This document shows, in pieces, positions 48,573 through 57,540 of a stretch of DNA of 61,206 nucleotides (positions are counted from its first letter, which is position 1; the number at the start of each line of letters is the position of its first letter). The DNA is from JAMWCX01 sp964352425 (GTDB taxonomy: Bacteria; Omnitrophota; Gorgyraeia; 2-01-FULL-45-10), in contig CAYGRZ010000005.1 in the NCBI GenBank assembly GCA_964352425.1, positions 1 to 61,206 on the forward strand, read 5' to 3'. Under the pieces are notes generated by a model. The model searched no databases, was not told the origin of the DNA, and was given only the letters and a program-made list of their open reading frames with translations. The position numbers and the translations under genes are program-made.

Positions 48573-49439
48573 ATGAAAATCTACCTTAACGGCAAGCTGG
48601 TCGACAAAGAAGATGCCGTGATATCGGTCTTCGACCATGGCCTCCTGTACGGAGACGGCGTGTTCGAAGGCATACGTACCTACGATGGCCTCGTCTTCAG
48701 GCTGAAAGAGCACATCGACAGGCTGTACAAGTCCGCGGACGCGATAGGGCTTACGATACCGCTGAACAAGACCGAGATGATGGAAGCGGTGATAACGACG
48801 CTGAAGGCGAACAGGCTCAATGACGCCTATATCAGGCTTGTCGTGACGCGGGGGCCCGGAGACCTCGGGCTCGATCCCCGCAAGTGCAAAAAACCGACGA
48901 TATTTATCATCACGGACAAGATCGTCCTCTATCCGAAGGAGTTTTACCGGAAGGGCCTCGATATAGTGACCGCGACGACGAAGCGGAACCTGCCGCAGGC
49001 GCTCGATCCGAGGATAAAATCGCTCAACTACCTCAACAATATCCTCGCGAAGATAGACGCGATAAAGGCCGGCACCGTGGAGGCGATCATGCTCACGCAT
49101 GACGATTATGTGGCAGAGTGCACGGGCGACAACATATTTATCGTCGCGGGCGGCGAGCTCATAACCCCGCCGGCCGATGTCGGCGCGCTCGAAGGCATAA
49201 CCCGCGACGCGGTGATAGGCATCGCGCGCCGCACGGACGTGCCGGTCTTCGAAAAGATGCTCAGGATGGAGGATGTCTACGGCGCCCGCGAGGTATTCCT
49301 GACGGGCACCGCCGCAGAGATCATACCGGTCGTGAAGATAGACGAGCGCGTGATAGCTGACGGCAAGCCCGGGAAGGTGACGCTGAAGCTGTGGGACGAG
49401 TTCAAAAAGCTGACGAAGACAGACGGAGTGAGGTACTGA
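48573..49439 (+). CDS. ilvE: Branched-chain amino acid aminotransferase-like (PLP class IV)
   Basis: A 288-residue fold-type IV PLP enzyme. It shows FDHGLLYGDGVFEGIRTY, the PLP-binding Lys in RIKSLNYLNNILA (near 150), AECTGDNIFIV and EGITRDAVIGIA. This pattern fits branched-chain aminotransferases (last step of Leu/Ile/Val synthesis). D-amino acid aminotransferase or aminodeoxychorismate lyase are close relatives and cannot be fully excluded. No Shine-Dalgarno is obvious. It ends 1 nt before mcsA. Confidence 0.85.
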   Translation: MKIYLNGKLVDKEDAVISVFDHGLLYGDGVFEGIRTYDGLVFRLKEHIDRLYKSADAIGLTIPLNKTEMMEAVITTLKANRLNDAYIRLVVTRGPGDLGLDPRKCKKPTIFIITDKIVLYPKEFYRKGLDIVTATTKRNLPQALDPRIKSLNYLNNILAKIDAIKAGTVEAIMLTHDDYVAECTGDNIFIVAGGELITPPADVGALEGITRDAVIGIARRTDVPVFEKMLRMEDVYGAREVFLTGTAAEIIPVVKIDERVIADGKPGKVTLKLWDEFKKLTKTDGVRY

Positions 49440-49440
49440 T

Positions 49441-49944
49441 ATGCTCTGCGACGCCTGCGGTAAAAAAGAAGCGACGGTCCACCTTACCGAGATCATCAAC
49501 GACAAGATAACGAAGCTCCATATCTGCGAGGAGTGCGCGAAGGCCAAGGGCGCCGAGATGGAGGAGCATTTTGGCTTAAGCGACCTTCTGGCGGGCTTAA
49601 GCGACCTCGGCTCAGGCGTCGAGACCGAGCTGGTCGGGACGACAAAATGTCCTACCTGCGCTTTCACCTACAACGATTTCAAGAAGATGGGACGGCTCGG
49701 CTGCAGCGACTGCTACGAGGCCTTTAAGAAGCAGCTCGGGCCGCTGCTGAAGAGGATACACGGCGTCGGCCACCATGTCGGCAAGGTCCCGCTCACGGTC
49801 GGCAAGACCGTCAAGGAGACGAGGACGATCCAGGACCTCAAGATGCAGCTGGAGAAGGCGATACAGGCTGAGGAGTTTGAAGAAGCGGCAAGGCTCAGGG
49901 ATAAGGTCAGGGAGCTTGAGAGTAAACATAAGAGCGGGGGCTAA
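49441..49944 (+). CDS. mcsA: McsA, activator of the McsB arginine kinase
   Basis: A 167-residue protein with paired zinc-binding CxxC motifs (MLCDACGKKEATVHL, HICEECAKAKG, KCPTCAFTY, LGCSDCYEAF). A C-terminal UVR motif follows (LKMQLEKAIQAEEFEEAARLRDKVRELE). McsA activates McsB and delivers it to ClpC in Gram-positive stress responses. All four CxxC pairs are intact. It lies between the aminotransferase gene and mcsB. Confidence 0.93.
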   Translation: MLCDACGKKEATVHLTEIINDKITKLHICEECAKAKGAEMEEHFGLSDLLAGLSDLGSGVETELVGTTKCPTCAFTYNDFKKMGRLGCSDCYEAFKKQLGPLLKRIHGVGHHVGKVPLTVGKTVKETRTIQDLKMQLEKAIQAEEFEEAARLRDKVRELESKHKSGG

Positions 49945-49950
49945 AGGCGA

Positions 49951-50997
49951 ATGACGCTGAATGACATGTTGAAACAGTCGAGCGAGTGGCTGAAAGGCAC
50001 GGGTCCCAGCGCCGATATCGTGATGTCGTCGCGCACGCGGCTGGCCAGGAATATCGACAAGGTGCCGTTCTCGAACTGGGCGAACAAGCAGCAGCTCGAG
50101 GACATCCTCGTCCGGGTCGCGGAGGCGGCGCTGGCCGTAAATTTCCTGAAGGACTCCCTCTTCTTCAGGCTGAAGGATTTAAGCGAGGTCGACAGGCTCT
50201 TTCTCGTCGAGCGCCATCTGATGAGCCCCGAGCATGCCAGGGACGTTGAGTTCAAGGGCCTGATCATCGATCCGAAAGAGATCGTCAGCATCATGATAAA
50301 CGAGGAGGACCACCTCAGGATACAGGTGCTGCAGTCGGGCATGAACCTGAGGGAGTGCTGGCGGATAATCGACGAGATAGATACCGCGCTTTCAAAGAAG
50401 CTGCCGTACGCCTATTCGGCCAAGTGGGGATACCTGACCGCCTGCCCGACGAACGCGGGCACGGGACTGCGGGGTTCGGTCATGATACATATGCCCGCGC
50501 TGGTCTTTGCCGGCCAGATAGGGAAAATACTTCAGGCCATCGCGAAGCTGGGCTTGAACATCAGGGGGCTCTACGGCGAGGGAACCGAAGCGACCGGCAA
50601 CATATTTCAGATATCGAACCAGGCATCGATGGGCATGACCGAAGAAGAGATGGTCGATAATATCGAGAGGATCGTGAACCAGGCGATCTCGCGCGAGGAA
50701 GCGACGAGAAAGAATATCATCCTGAAGAACAAGGAAGCGCTGGTCGACAGGGTCTCGCGCGCCTACGGGACGCTGAAGAGCGCGCATATCATATCGAGCA
50801 CCGAGACGATAACACTGATCTCCGCGATACGGCTGGGCGTCGACCTGGGGATCGTCAAGAACCTGGACAGGACGATGGTCAACGAGCTCTTCATATTGAC
50901 GCAGCCGGCGCATCTGCAGAAGCTTGAAGGCAAGATGCTGAGTTCCGGCGAGCGGGATGTGAAGAGGGCGGATCTGATTCGAGAGAAACTGAAGTAG
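49951..50997 (+). CDS. mcsB: Protein-arginine kinase McsB
   Basis: A 348-residue phosphagen-kinase-fold enzyme that phosphorylates arginines to mark proteins for ClpCP. It shows SSRTRLARNI near residue 27, the loop NEEDHLRIQ, and the nucleotide-binding LTACPTNAGTGLRGSVMIHMP. The C-terminal RDxxRA phospho-arginine docking motif (ERDVKRADLI) is present. Length matches the family. A ctsR gene, the usual fourth partner, is absent from the window. Confidence 0.95.
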   Translation: MTLNDMLKQSSEWLKGTGPSADIVMSSRTRLARNIDKVPFSNWANKQQLEDILVRVAEAALAVNFLKDSLFFRLKDLSEVDRLFLVERHLMSPEHARDVEFKGLIIDPKEIVSIMINEEDHLRIQVLQSGMNLRECWRIIDEIDTALSKKLPYAYSAKWGYLTACPTNAGTGLRGSVMIHMPALVFAGQIGKILQAIAKLGLNIRGLYGEGTEATGNIFQISNQASMGMTEEEMVDNIERIVNQAISREEATRKNIILKNKEALVDRVSRAYGTLKSAHIISSTETITLISAIRLGVDLGIVKNLDRTMVNELFILTQPAHLQKLEGKMLSSGERDVKRADLIREKLK

Positions 50998-51050
50998 GGT
51001 CATAGGGTTTAGGGTCATAGTAGTACAGGGTAATAGGGCAAAGATACAAG

Positions 51051-51114
51051 GACCCCATGACCCCATGACCCCATGACCCCATGACCCCATGACCCCATGA
51101 CCCTAAGACCCTAT
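51051..51114 (+). repeat. 8-bp tandem repeat between mcsB and clpC
   Basis: Six perfect GACCCCAT units followed by two degenerate ones (GACCCTAA, GACCCTAT). The preceding 51000-51045 holds the inverse type (GGGTCATAGGG, GGGTAATAGGG), so the region can form long hairpins in mRNA. Confidence 0.9.
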
Positions 51115-51146
51115 TACCCAGTCTTACAGACGGAGGACTGAACGCA

Positions 51147-53579
51147 ATGCCTATGTTCAACCGTTTTACCGAGCGCGCAAGAAAAGTGATACTGCTCGCA
51201 AAGGAAGAGGCGAAGAGGTTTAATCACGACTACATCGGGACCGAGCATATCCTGCTCGGGCTCGTCAGGGAAGGCGAGGGCGTGGCGGCGGCAGTCCTGG
51301 CGAGTTTTGCCTTGAGCCCCGAAAAGATACGGCTCGAAGTGGAAAAGCTGGTCCAGCCGGGGCCGAGCACCGTCGTGTCGGGCGACCTGCCGTTCACGCC
51401 GAAGGCGAAGAAGGTCATCGAGCTCTCGATAGACGAGGCGCGCGCGCTCGGGCACAACTATATCGGTACCGAGCACCTGCTGCTCGGCCTGATCAGGGAA
51501 GGCGAGGGTGTCGCGTCGCAGGTGCTGATGAACCTCGGCCTGGAACTTGAGAAGGTCAGGGAAGAGGTGATGAACCTGCTCGGCTCCGAAGTGCCGGGAT
51601 ACGAGATGGGCCAGAAGGTCTCGCAGGCGAAGACGCCGGCGCTCGACGCGTTCGGGAGGGACCTGACGAAACTGGCGAAAGACGGCAAGCTCGACCCCGT
51701 GATCGGCAGGAAGAACGAGATCGAGCGCGTGATACAGATACTGTCGAGGAGGACGAAAAATAACCCGGTGCTGCTGGGCGAGGCGGGCGTCGGCAAGACA
51801 GCGATCGTCGAGGGGCTTGCCGAGATGATCGTGGCCGGAGAGATGCCCGAGAGCCTGAAGGACAAGCGCCTGATCATACTCGACCTCGCGCTGATGGTCG
51901 CCGGCACCAAGTACCGGGGGCAGTTCGAGGAGAGGATCAAGGCCGTGATGGACGAGATCAAGCGGTCCGAGGACATCATCATATTCATCGACGAGCTGCA
52001 TACCCTGATCGGCGCCGGCGGCGCCGAGGGCGCGATAGACGCCTCCAACATACTGAAACCGGCGCTGTCGCGCGGCGAGATACAGTGCATCGGCGCGACG
52101 ACGCTTGACGAATACAGGAAGCATATCGAGAAGGACGCGGCGCTCGAGCGGCGGTTCCAGACGATCATGGTCGAGCCGCCCAGCGTCGACGAAACGATAG
52201 AGATATTGAAGGGCTTACGTGACAAGTATGAGGCGCACCACCGCATCAAGTTCACCGACGGGGCGCTTGAAGCGGCGGCGAAGCTTTCCGACCGGTATAT
52301 CAGCGGCCGTTACCTGCCGGACAAGGCGATCGACCTCATCGATGAAGCGGGCGCCCGCGCGCGCCTCTCGGTGATGACCGCGCCGCCCGACGTGAAGCAT
52401 GTCGAGGACCGGATGGCGGTCGTGCGGCAGGAGAAAGAATCCGCCGTCAAAAACCAGGATTTTGAAAAAGCGGCAAAGTTCAGGGATGAGGAACGGAAAT
52501 TAAAAGACGACCTGAACAAGACCAAGCGCGAGTGGAAAGAATCGAAAGGAAAGTTCGAGCCGAAAGTGACCGACGACGATATCGCGACGATAGTCTCCAA
52601 ATGGACCGGCATCCCGATCGTGAAGCTCGAGGAGAAAGAGCAGGACAAGTTCCTGAAGATGGAGGAGTCGATGCACAAGCGCGTGATCGGCCAGGACGAG
52701 AGCATATCGGCGATCGCGCACGCGGTCAGGCGCTCGCGCGCCGGCATCAAGGACCCGCGCAGGCCGATCGGGTCGTTCATATTCCTCGGGCCCACCGGCG
52801 TCGGCAAGACGCTGGTCGGCAAGGCGCTCGCGGAATTCATGTTCGGCGATGAGGACGCGATCATCCAGATAGACATGTCCGAATACATGGAGAAGTTCAA
52901 TGTCTCCAGGCTCGTCGGGGCGCCTCCGGGGTACGTCGGCTACGAAGAGGGCGGGCAGCTGACCGAGAAGGTGCGGCGGAAGCCCTATTCGGTCGTGCTG
53001 CTCGACGAGATCGAGAAGGCCCATACCGACGTGTTCAATTTGCTGCTGCAGATGCTCGAGGAAGGCCGCCTGACCGATTCGTTCGGCAGGAAGGTTGATT
53101 TCAAAAATACGATCATCATCATGACCTCGAACATCGGCGCGGAGATGCTGAAGAAACAGGGCTCGATCGGCTTCAAGGCCCAGACAGAGGACGCGTCATA
53201 TCAATCGATGAAAGACCGGCTTCTCGACGAGGTCAAGAAGGCGTTCAAGCCTGAGTTCCTGAACAGGGTCGACGACATCATTGTCTTCAGGTCCCTGACG
53301 AAAGAAGATCTCGGGCGCATAGTCTCGCTCGAGATCAGGGACGTCGAGTCGCGCCTGGAAGAGCAGGATATAAAGATCGAGCTGAGCCAGGAAGCGAAAG
53401 ACTTCCTGATAGAGAAGGGGTTTGACAAGACCTTCGGCGCCAGGCCCCTGAAGAGGACGATCCAGCGTTTTCTGGAAGACCCGCTCGCGGAAGAGATCAT
53501 CAAAGGCTCTTTCAAGAAGGGCGGGAAGGTGATGGTGACCGCTAAAGTTGACCATTTAGAATTCGCGGTTACTAAATGA
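51147..53579 (+). CDS. clpC: ATP-dependent Clp protease ATPase ClpC
   Basis: An 810-residue class I Clp unfoldase. The duplicated N-domain (FTERARKVILLAKEEAKRFNHDYIGTEHILLGL; KAKKVIELSIDEARALGHNYIGTEHLLLGL) contains the sites that in relatives bind phospho-arginine. D1 has Walker A GEAGVGKTAIVEG. The M-domain contains a UVR-type segment (VKNQDFEKAAKFRDEERKL). D2 has GPTGVGKTLVGKALAEFMFG. McsA and McsB are directly upstream, as in Firmicutes. GGAGG precedes the ATG. Confidence 0.97.
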   Translation: MPMFNRFTERARKVILLAKEEAKRFNHDYIGTEHILLGLVREGEGVAAAVLASFALSPEKIRLEVEKLVQPGPSTVVSGDLPFTPKAKKVIELSIDEARALGHNYIGTEHLLLGLIREGEGVASQVLMNLGLELEKVREEVMNLLGSEVPGYEMGQKVSQAKTPALDAFGRDLTKLAKDGKLDPVIGRKNEIERVIQILSRRTKNNPVLLGEAGVGKTAIVEGLAEMIVAGEMPESLKDKRLIILDLALMVAGTKYRGQFEERIKAVMDEIKRSEDIIIFIDELHTLIGAGGAEGAIDASNILKPALSRGEIQCIGATTLDEYRKHIEKDAALERRFQTIMVEPPSVDETIEILKGLRDKYEAHHRIKFTDGALEAAAKLSDRYISGRYLPDKAIDLIDEAGARARLSVMTAPPDVKHVEDRMAVVRQEKESAVKNQDFEKAAKFRDEERKLKDDLNKTKREWKESKGKFEPKVTDDDIATIVSKWTGIPIVKLEEKEQDKFLKMEESMHKRVIGQDESISAIAHAVRRSRAGIKDPRRPIGSFIFLGPTGVGKTLVGKALAEFMFGDEDAIIQIDMSEYMEKFNVSRLVGAPPGYVGYEEGGQLTEKVRRKPYSVVLLDEIEKAHTDVFNLLLQMLEEGRLTDSFGRKVDFKNTIIIMTSNIGAEMLKKQGSIGFKAQTEDASYQSMKDRLLDEVKKAFKPEFLNRVDDIIVFRSLTKEDLGRIVSLEIRDVESRLEEQDIKIELSQEAKDFLIEKGFDKTFGARPLKRTIQRFLEDPLAEEIIKGSFKKGGKVMVTAKVDHLEFAVTK

Positions 53580-53755
53580 CAAATGACGAAATTCCTGCCT
53601 GCCGGCAGGCAGGCGAATGACAAGGCAAGTTCAAAGTTCAAAAGTCAAAGTTCAAAGTGACAGTCAAAAGTTTAAAACTTTTTACTTTAATTTTGAACTT
53701 TGGACTTTGATCTTTGGACTTCAATTGTCATGTGCGCTTTGTCATTTAAATTTTT
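53577..53755. repeat. Long dispersed intergenic repeat, copy A, with GC palindrome insert
   Basis: A spacer of runs such as GTTCAAAGTTCAAAAGTCAAAG on one side and ACTTTGGACTTTGA on the other, able to fold into a long AT-rich hairpin. It is about 90% identical by eye to 60787-60940. Copy A holds an extra 20-bp GC palindrome at 53594-53613 (arms CCTGCCTGCC/GGCAGGCAGG) that copy B lacks. Neither strand has a gene. Confidence 0.85.
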
Positions 53756-53761
53756 AAAAAT

Positions 53762-55216
53762 ATGAGACGCATAAGGAGCAGGAAGCGTTTCAAGTTTGTC
53801 CTTTTTGTCCTGTTGACGCTCTGCTTTACCATGTTCCTTGAGAGCAGGATAGAGGCCCTCGTGCCGGAGCTGAAGAGCCTGGCGGAGACGCATATCGAGC
53901 AGATGATGGGCGGCAGGATGAAGCTCTTCATAGGCTCGGTCGATGGCGGCATACTCCAACCGATCGTGCTGAACGATATCAGGATACAGCAGGCTGAAGG
54001 CTCGGCTCTTTTCCAGTCACTGTTGATCAGCACTATCAGGACGAATTACCATGTCTGGGACCTCCTGAAGAGCGCCAGGGACAAGCCCGAGGCGCTGGAG
54101 AAGGGCTCGTCGATCTACGCGACCTTTACGATGCCGAGCGCCGATGTCAGGGGATTCGTCGGGCTCGAAGGAGACCTTACCGACTCGAAGGTGAGCGGGT
54201 ATCTCGTCTTTTACAGGAAACACAAGATATACTTCAGCGGGACCGTCAAGGGCGATGTCTTCGACATGGAGATCAGGCCGGACCGGTCCGATCTCGGATC
54301 CCTGAGGGCTACCGGCGGCATATCGGATGACGGCGTGTTCGCCGTACACCTGAAGGCCGTGCATCTCAAGCTGGGCGGGTTCGATGTCGTTTGCGACGCG
54401 CAGCTGCGGAACAGGAAGGTGAGCGCGTCGGAGACCCGTGACGGATATATCGAGGGCTCACTCGAGACGAGCAAGCTCATCCTGAACTATAAACCGTTCG
54501 CCGACCTGAAGGCCTCGTACAGGGTATCCCGCGGCGTGCTGGAGATACCGGCTATGAGCCTCGGCGAGATCCTGAAGGTGTACGGAAAGGTTAATTTTAA
54601 GAAGCCGGCCACCGTCGACCTGACGCTTCTGGCGAACAACGTTTCCTTGAGCTGGCTGATGCTGACATTCGGGCAGAAGGAAGCGATGTCGATCCTTACG
54701 GGGACGATGAGCGGCAAATTCGAGATGAAAGGCCCGGTAAAGAAGATGAAGGTCAGCTCCCGTTTCGAGATACGGAAAGGGACGATCGGGCCGCTCGATT
54801 TTGACGCTTTGAGCGCGAGCGTGAAGGGGGAGCTACCCTTCCTGAAGATAGAGGATTCGCGCATCACCAGGCAGAGCGGGTACTTTGCGCTGGCCGGCGA
54901 GATCGATGTGAGGCGCGCGGGAAAAGACAGCATGTTCGACAGCATCAGGCTCATCACCGATGACGGGGCGATAAGCTGGGACGACTGGAATACGACCAGC
55001 TCGCGTGACGGCCAGAACGTCAGCATGAGGAAGAAGCTGTACGACAATATCGAGATCGAGTATAAGAAGGTCATCGACGGAAATACCATCGACGAAAGCT
55101 CAAGGGACAAGGATGAGGTCAGGTTCGAATACAAACTGCAGCCGACCGACAGCCTGAAGGTGATGGTGGGGCAGGACAACGATTTCTTCGGTTTTGAGCA
55201 TAAGGACAAGTTCTAG
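53762..55216 (+). CDS. AsmA/TamB-like (repeating beta-groove) protein before the Mla genes
   Basis: A 484-residue protein with one N-terminal membrane anchor (FKFVLFVLLTLCFTMFLESRIEALVPELKSLAETHIEQMMG). A long beta-strand-rich periplasmic body follows, with alternating patterns (KLFIGSVDGGILQPIVLNDIRI; LTGTMSGKFEMKGPVKKMKVSSRFEIRKGTIGPLDF). It ends EYKLQPTDSLKVMVGQDNDFFGFEHKDKF, like the C-termini of AsmA/TamB-type bridge proteins. It is short for TamB. The stop overlaps mlaE closely (gap 0), so it is part of the Mla operon. A role as a periplasmic lipid bridge for this Mla system is inference. Confidence 0.65.
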   Translation: MRRIRSRKRFKFVLFVLLTLCFTMFLESRIEALVPELKSLAETHIEQMMGGRMKLFIGSVDGGILQPIVLNDIRIQQAEGSALFQSLLISTIRTNYHVWDLLKSARDKPEALEKGSSIYATFTMPSADVRGFVGLEGDLTDSKVSGYLVFYRKHKIYFSGTVKGDVFDMEIRPDRSDLGSLRATGGISDDGVFAVHLKAVHLKLGGFDVVCDAQLRNRKVSASETRDGYIEGSLETSKLILNYKPFADLKASYRVSRGVLEIPAMSLGEILKVYGKVNFKKPATVDLTLLANNVSLSWLMLTFGQKEAMSILTGTMSGKFEMKGPVKKMKVSSRFEIRKGTIGPLDFDALSASVKGELPFLKIEDSRITRQSGYFALAGEIDVRRAGKDSMFDSIRLITDDGAISWDDWNTTSSRDGQNVSMRKKLYDNIEIEYKKVIDGNTIDESSRDKDEVRFEYKLQPTDSLKVMVGQDNDFFGFEHKDKF

Positions 55217-56020
55217 ATGAAGATGATGATATTGAAGACGGTCAGGTTCGCCGGGATGCTCGGCCACCGCTGCATGGAGACGGTCAGGTACGCCGGCGGC
55301 ATGTCGATACTGATGGGCCAGACGCTCTTCTGGATACCGATGCCGCCCGCGCGGGGCCGCCAGATCGTCGAACAGATGTCGAAAATAGGCGTCGACAGCC
55401 TTCCGATCGTATCGATGATAAGCCTCTTTACCGGCATGGTGCTCGCGCTGCAAAGCGCGTACCAGCTGCAGCGCTTCGCGGCGGAGATGTACATAGCGTC
55501 GCTGGTCGCGTTCTCGATGACCAGGGAGCTCGGGCCGGTCCTGACGGCGCTGATCGTCGCGGGCAGGGTCGGCGCCTCGATCACGGCGGAACTTGGCACA
55601 ATGAAGGTGACCGAGCAGATCGACGCGCTGGAGACGCTTGCGACGAACCCGGTCAAGTACCTGGTCGTGCCGCGTTTCCTGGCGCTCATCATCATGGTGC
55701 CGCTCTTAACTGCCTATGCCGACCTCATAGGTATCATGGGGGGCTACATCGTAGGGGTATACAAGCTCAATATAACCCATGCCGTGTACATGAAGAACAC
55801 GTGGAACCCGCTCAAGTACAAGGACATATATACGGGGCTGATCAAGAGCTTCTTCTTCGGGGTGATAGTCTGCATCGTCGCCTGTTACGAAGGGATGAAG
55901 ACCGAAGGCGGCGCCGAGGGCGTGGGCCGTTCAACGACGGCGAGCGTCGTAGTAAGCTTCATCCTGATCATAGCGTCGGACTGCCTCTTCACGGCGCTCT
56001 TCTATTTCATAGGAAGATAG
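55217..56020 (+). CDS. mlaE: Mla lipid-transport permease MlaE
   Basis: A 267-residue MlaE/YrbE permease with five or six helices. Signatures are LPIVSMISLFTGMVLALQSAYQL, ELGPVLTALIVAGRVGASITAELGTMKVTEQIDALETLATNPVKYLVVPR and TEGGAEGVGRSTTASVVVSFILI. It moves phospholipids between the inner membrane and the MlaD ring. Genes follow in the order mlaE-mlaF-mlaD with small gaps. Confidence 0.95.
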   Translation: MKMMILKTVRFAGMLGHRCMETVRYAGGMSILMGQTLFWIPMPPARGRQIVEQMSKIGVDSLPIVSMISLFTGMVLALQSAYQLQRFAAEMYIASLVAFSMTRELGPVLTALIVAGRVGASITAELGTMKVTEQIDALETLATNPVKYLVVPRFLALIIMVPLLTAYADLIGIMGGYIVGVYKLNITHAVYMKNTWNPLKYKDIYTGLIKSFFFGVIVCIVACYEGMKTEGGAEGVGRSTTASVVVSFILIIASDCLFTALFYFIGR

Positions 56021-56030
56021 AGCAGATCAG

Positions 56031-56798
56031 ATGATAGAGATAAAAGACCTTTATAAGGCGTTTGACGGCCACCAGGTGCTGGACGGCGTGAACCTCACAA
56101 TCAACACAGGCGAGACGACCGTTATTATAGGCCGCTCCGGCTGCGGGAAGAGCGTACTGCTCAAGCATATCATAGGGCTCCTGAAACCCGACTCCGGGCA
56201 GATAATCATCGACGGAAAAGATGTCGCGAAGATGGACGAGAAGGAGCTCAGCTCCCTGAGGATGAAATTCGGGATGCTCTTCCAGGGCGCCGCGCTCTTT
56301 GATTCGCTGAACATCCTCGAGAACGTCGGTTTCGGGATGATCGAGCATACCAATACCGGCCAGGAAGCTATCAGAAAAAGGGTCAAGGAGTGCCTGGCGC
56401 TCGTCGGCCTCAGGGGAATAGAACACAAGAAGCCGGCTGAGCTCTCGGGCGGCATGAAGAAACGGGTGGGGCTGGCCAGGGCGATCGCCCTGCGCCCGCA
56501 GATAATATTATACGATGAGCCGACCACCGGCGTCGACCCGATCATGGGCGACGCGATCAACGACCTTATCGTGGAGCTGCATAACAAGCTGAAGGTGACC
56601 TCGATCGCCGTCACGCACGACATGACGAGCGCGTACAAGATAGCGGACAGGATGGCGATGCTGTATAACGGCAAGATAATAACGGTCGGCGCTCCCGACG
56701 AGATAAAGGGCACGAAAGACCCTGTGGTGCGCCAGTTCATCACCGGCGCGGGCAAGGGGCCCATTACCGAAGGCATCGATTTCGAGCATCTGATATAA
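56031..56798 (+). CDS. mlaF: Mla ABC ATPase MlaF
   Basis: A 255-residue ATPase: Walker A (GRSGCGKSVLLKHIIGLL), Q-loop (GMLFQGAALFDSLNILENV), signature (LSGGMKKRVGLARAIAL), Walker B (ILYDEPTTGVDPI) and H-loop (AVTHDMTSA). The FQGAALFDS stretch is typical of MlaF. It energises MlaE. Confidence 0.95.
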   Translation: MIEIKDLYKAFDGHQVLDGVNLTINTGETTVIIGRSGCGKSVLLKHIIGLLKPDSGQIIIDGKDVAKMDEKELSSLRMKFGMLFQGAALFDSLNILENVGFGMIEHTNTGQEAIRKRVKECLALVGLRGIEHKKPAELSGGMKKRVGLARAIALRPQIILYDEPTTGVDPIMGDAINDLIVELHNKLKVTSIAVTHDMTSAYKIADRMAMLYNGKIITVGAPDEIKGTKDPVVRQFITGAGKGPITEGIDFEHLI

Positions 56799-56830
56799 CC
56801 ATAAACAGGGTAGACACAAGGAGAGGCTAC

Positions 56831-57523
56831 ATGGAAACGACGCGGGTGTTTGAAGTGAAGGTCGGCATGTTCATACTTATAGGGATCGCGATACTCTTCG
56901 CCATCGTATTCTCGATCGGGGATATCAATATCTCCAAAGCGGGATATCATGTAACGGTCAGGTTCAATTTCGCCGGCGGTCTCGGCTCATCGGCGCCGGT
57001 ACGGGTCGCCGGCGTCGGGGTCGGCAATGTCCAGGGCGTGAAGATCATCTTCAGCGAGAAGGAAGCGAGGTCATACGCGGAAGTATACACGTTCATACAG
57101 GAAGAGGCGAAGATCGAGAAGGACGCGAAGGTCACGATCAATACGCTCGGCCTCCTCGGCGAAAAATATCTCGAGGTATATCCCGGCACGCCGGGCAGCC
57201 CGCTCCTGAAGAACGGCGACGTCATCGTCGGACGGGATCCCGTCATCATGGAAAAGCTGACCGAAAACCTCGTGAACCTTTCCGAATCAGCCACGACGAT
57301 CGTCGACAGGCTGAAGAAGGGGGAGGGCTTCGTCGGCAAGCTTCTGACCGAGGAGGGCGCCTATACCGACTTCACGGTGATGATGACGAACTTTAAGGAT
57401 TTCAGCGCCGATCTCAAGGCCGTCGGAGGTGATCTCAAGGCGACCGGCACGAATTTTAAAGATTTCAGCGAGGACTTGAAAAGGCACCCCTGGAAACTAT
57501 TGAACAAGCCCAGGGGAGAATAA
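56831..57523 (+). CDS. mlaD: MCE-domain lipid-binding protein MlaD
   Basis: A 230-residue protein with an N-terminal membrane helix (EVKVGMFILIGIAILFAIVFSI) and one MCE domain (YHVTVRFNFAGGLGSSAPVRVAGVGVGNVQGVKI ... VTINTLGLLGEKYLEVYPG). The C-terminal helix region contains an imperfect repeat (NFKDFSADLKAVGGDLKATG / NFKDFSEDLKRH). MlaD hexamers carry lipids across the periplasmic face. No mlaC or mlaA gene is seen in the window. Confidence 0.93.
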   Translation: METTRVFEVKVGMFILIGIAILFAIVFSIGDINISKAGYHVTVRFNFAGGLGSSAPVRVAGVGVGNVQGVKIIFSEKEARSYAEVYTFIQEEAKIEKDAKVTINTLGLLGEKYLEVYPGTPGSPLLKNGDVIVGRDPVIMEKLTENLVNLSESATTIVDRLKKGEGFVGKLLTEEGAYTDFTVMMTNFKDFSADLKAVGGDLKATGTNFKDFSEDLKRHPWKLLNKPRGE

Positions 57524-57540
57524 CGATCGGGGGATAGGCT

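Noticed and set aside
51051..51114. CRISPR array suspicion from the regular short repeat
   Set aside because: Units are only 8 bp with no spacers and no cas genes in the window. It is a simple tandem repeat.
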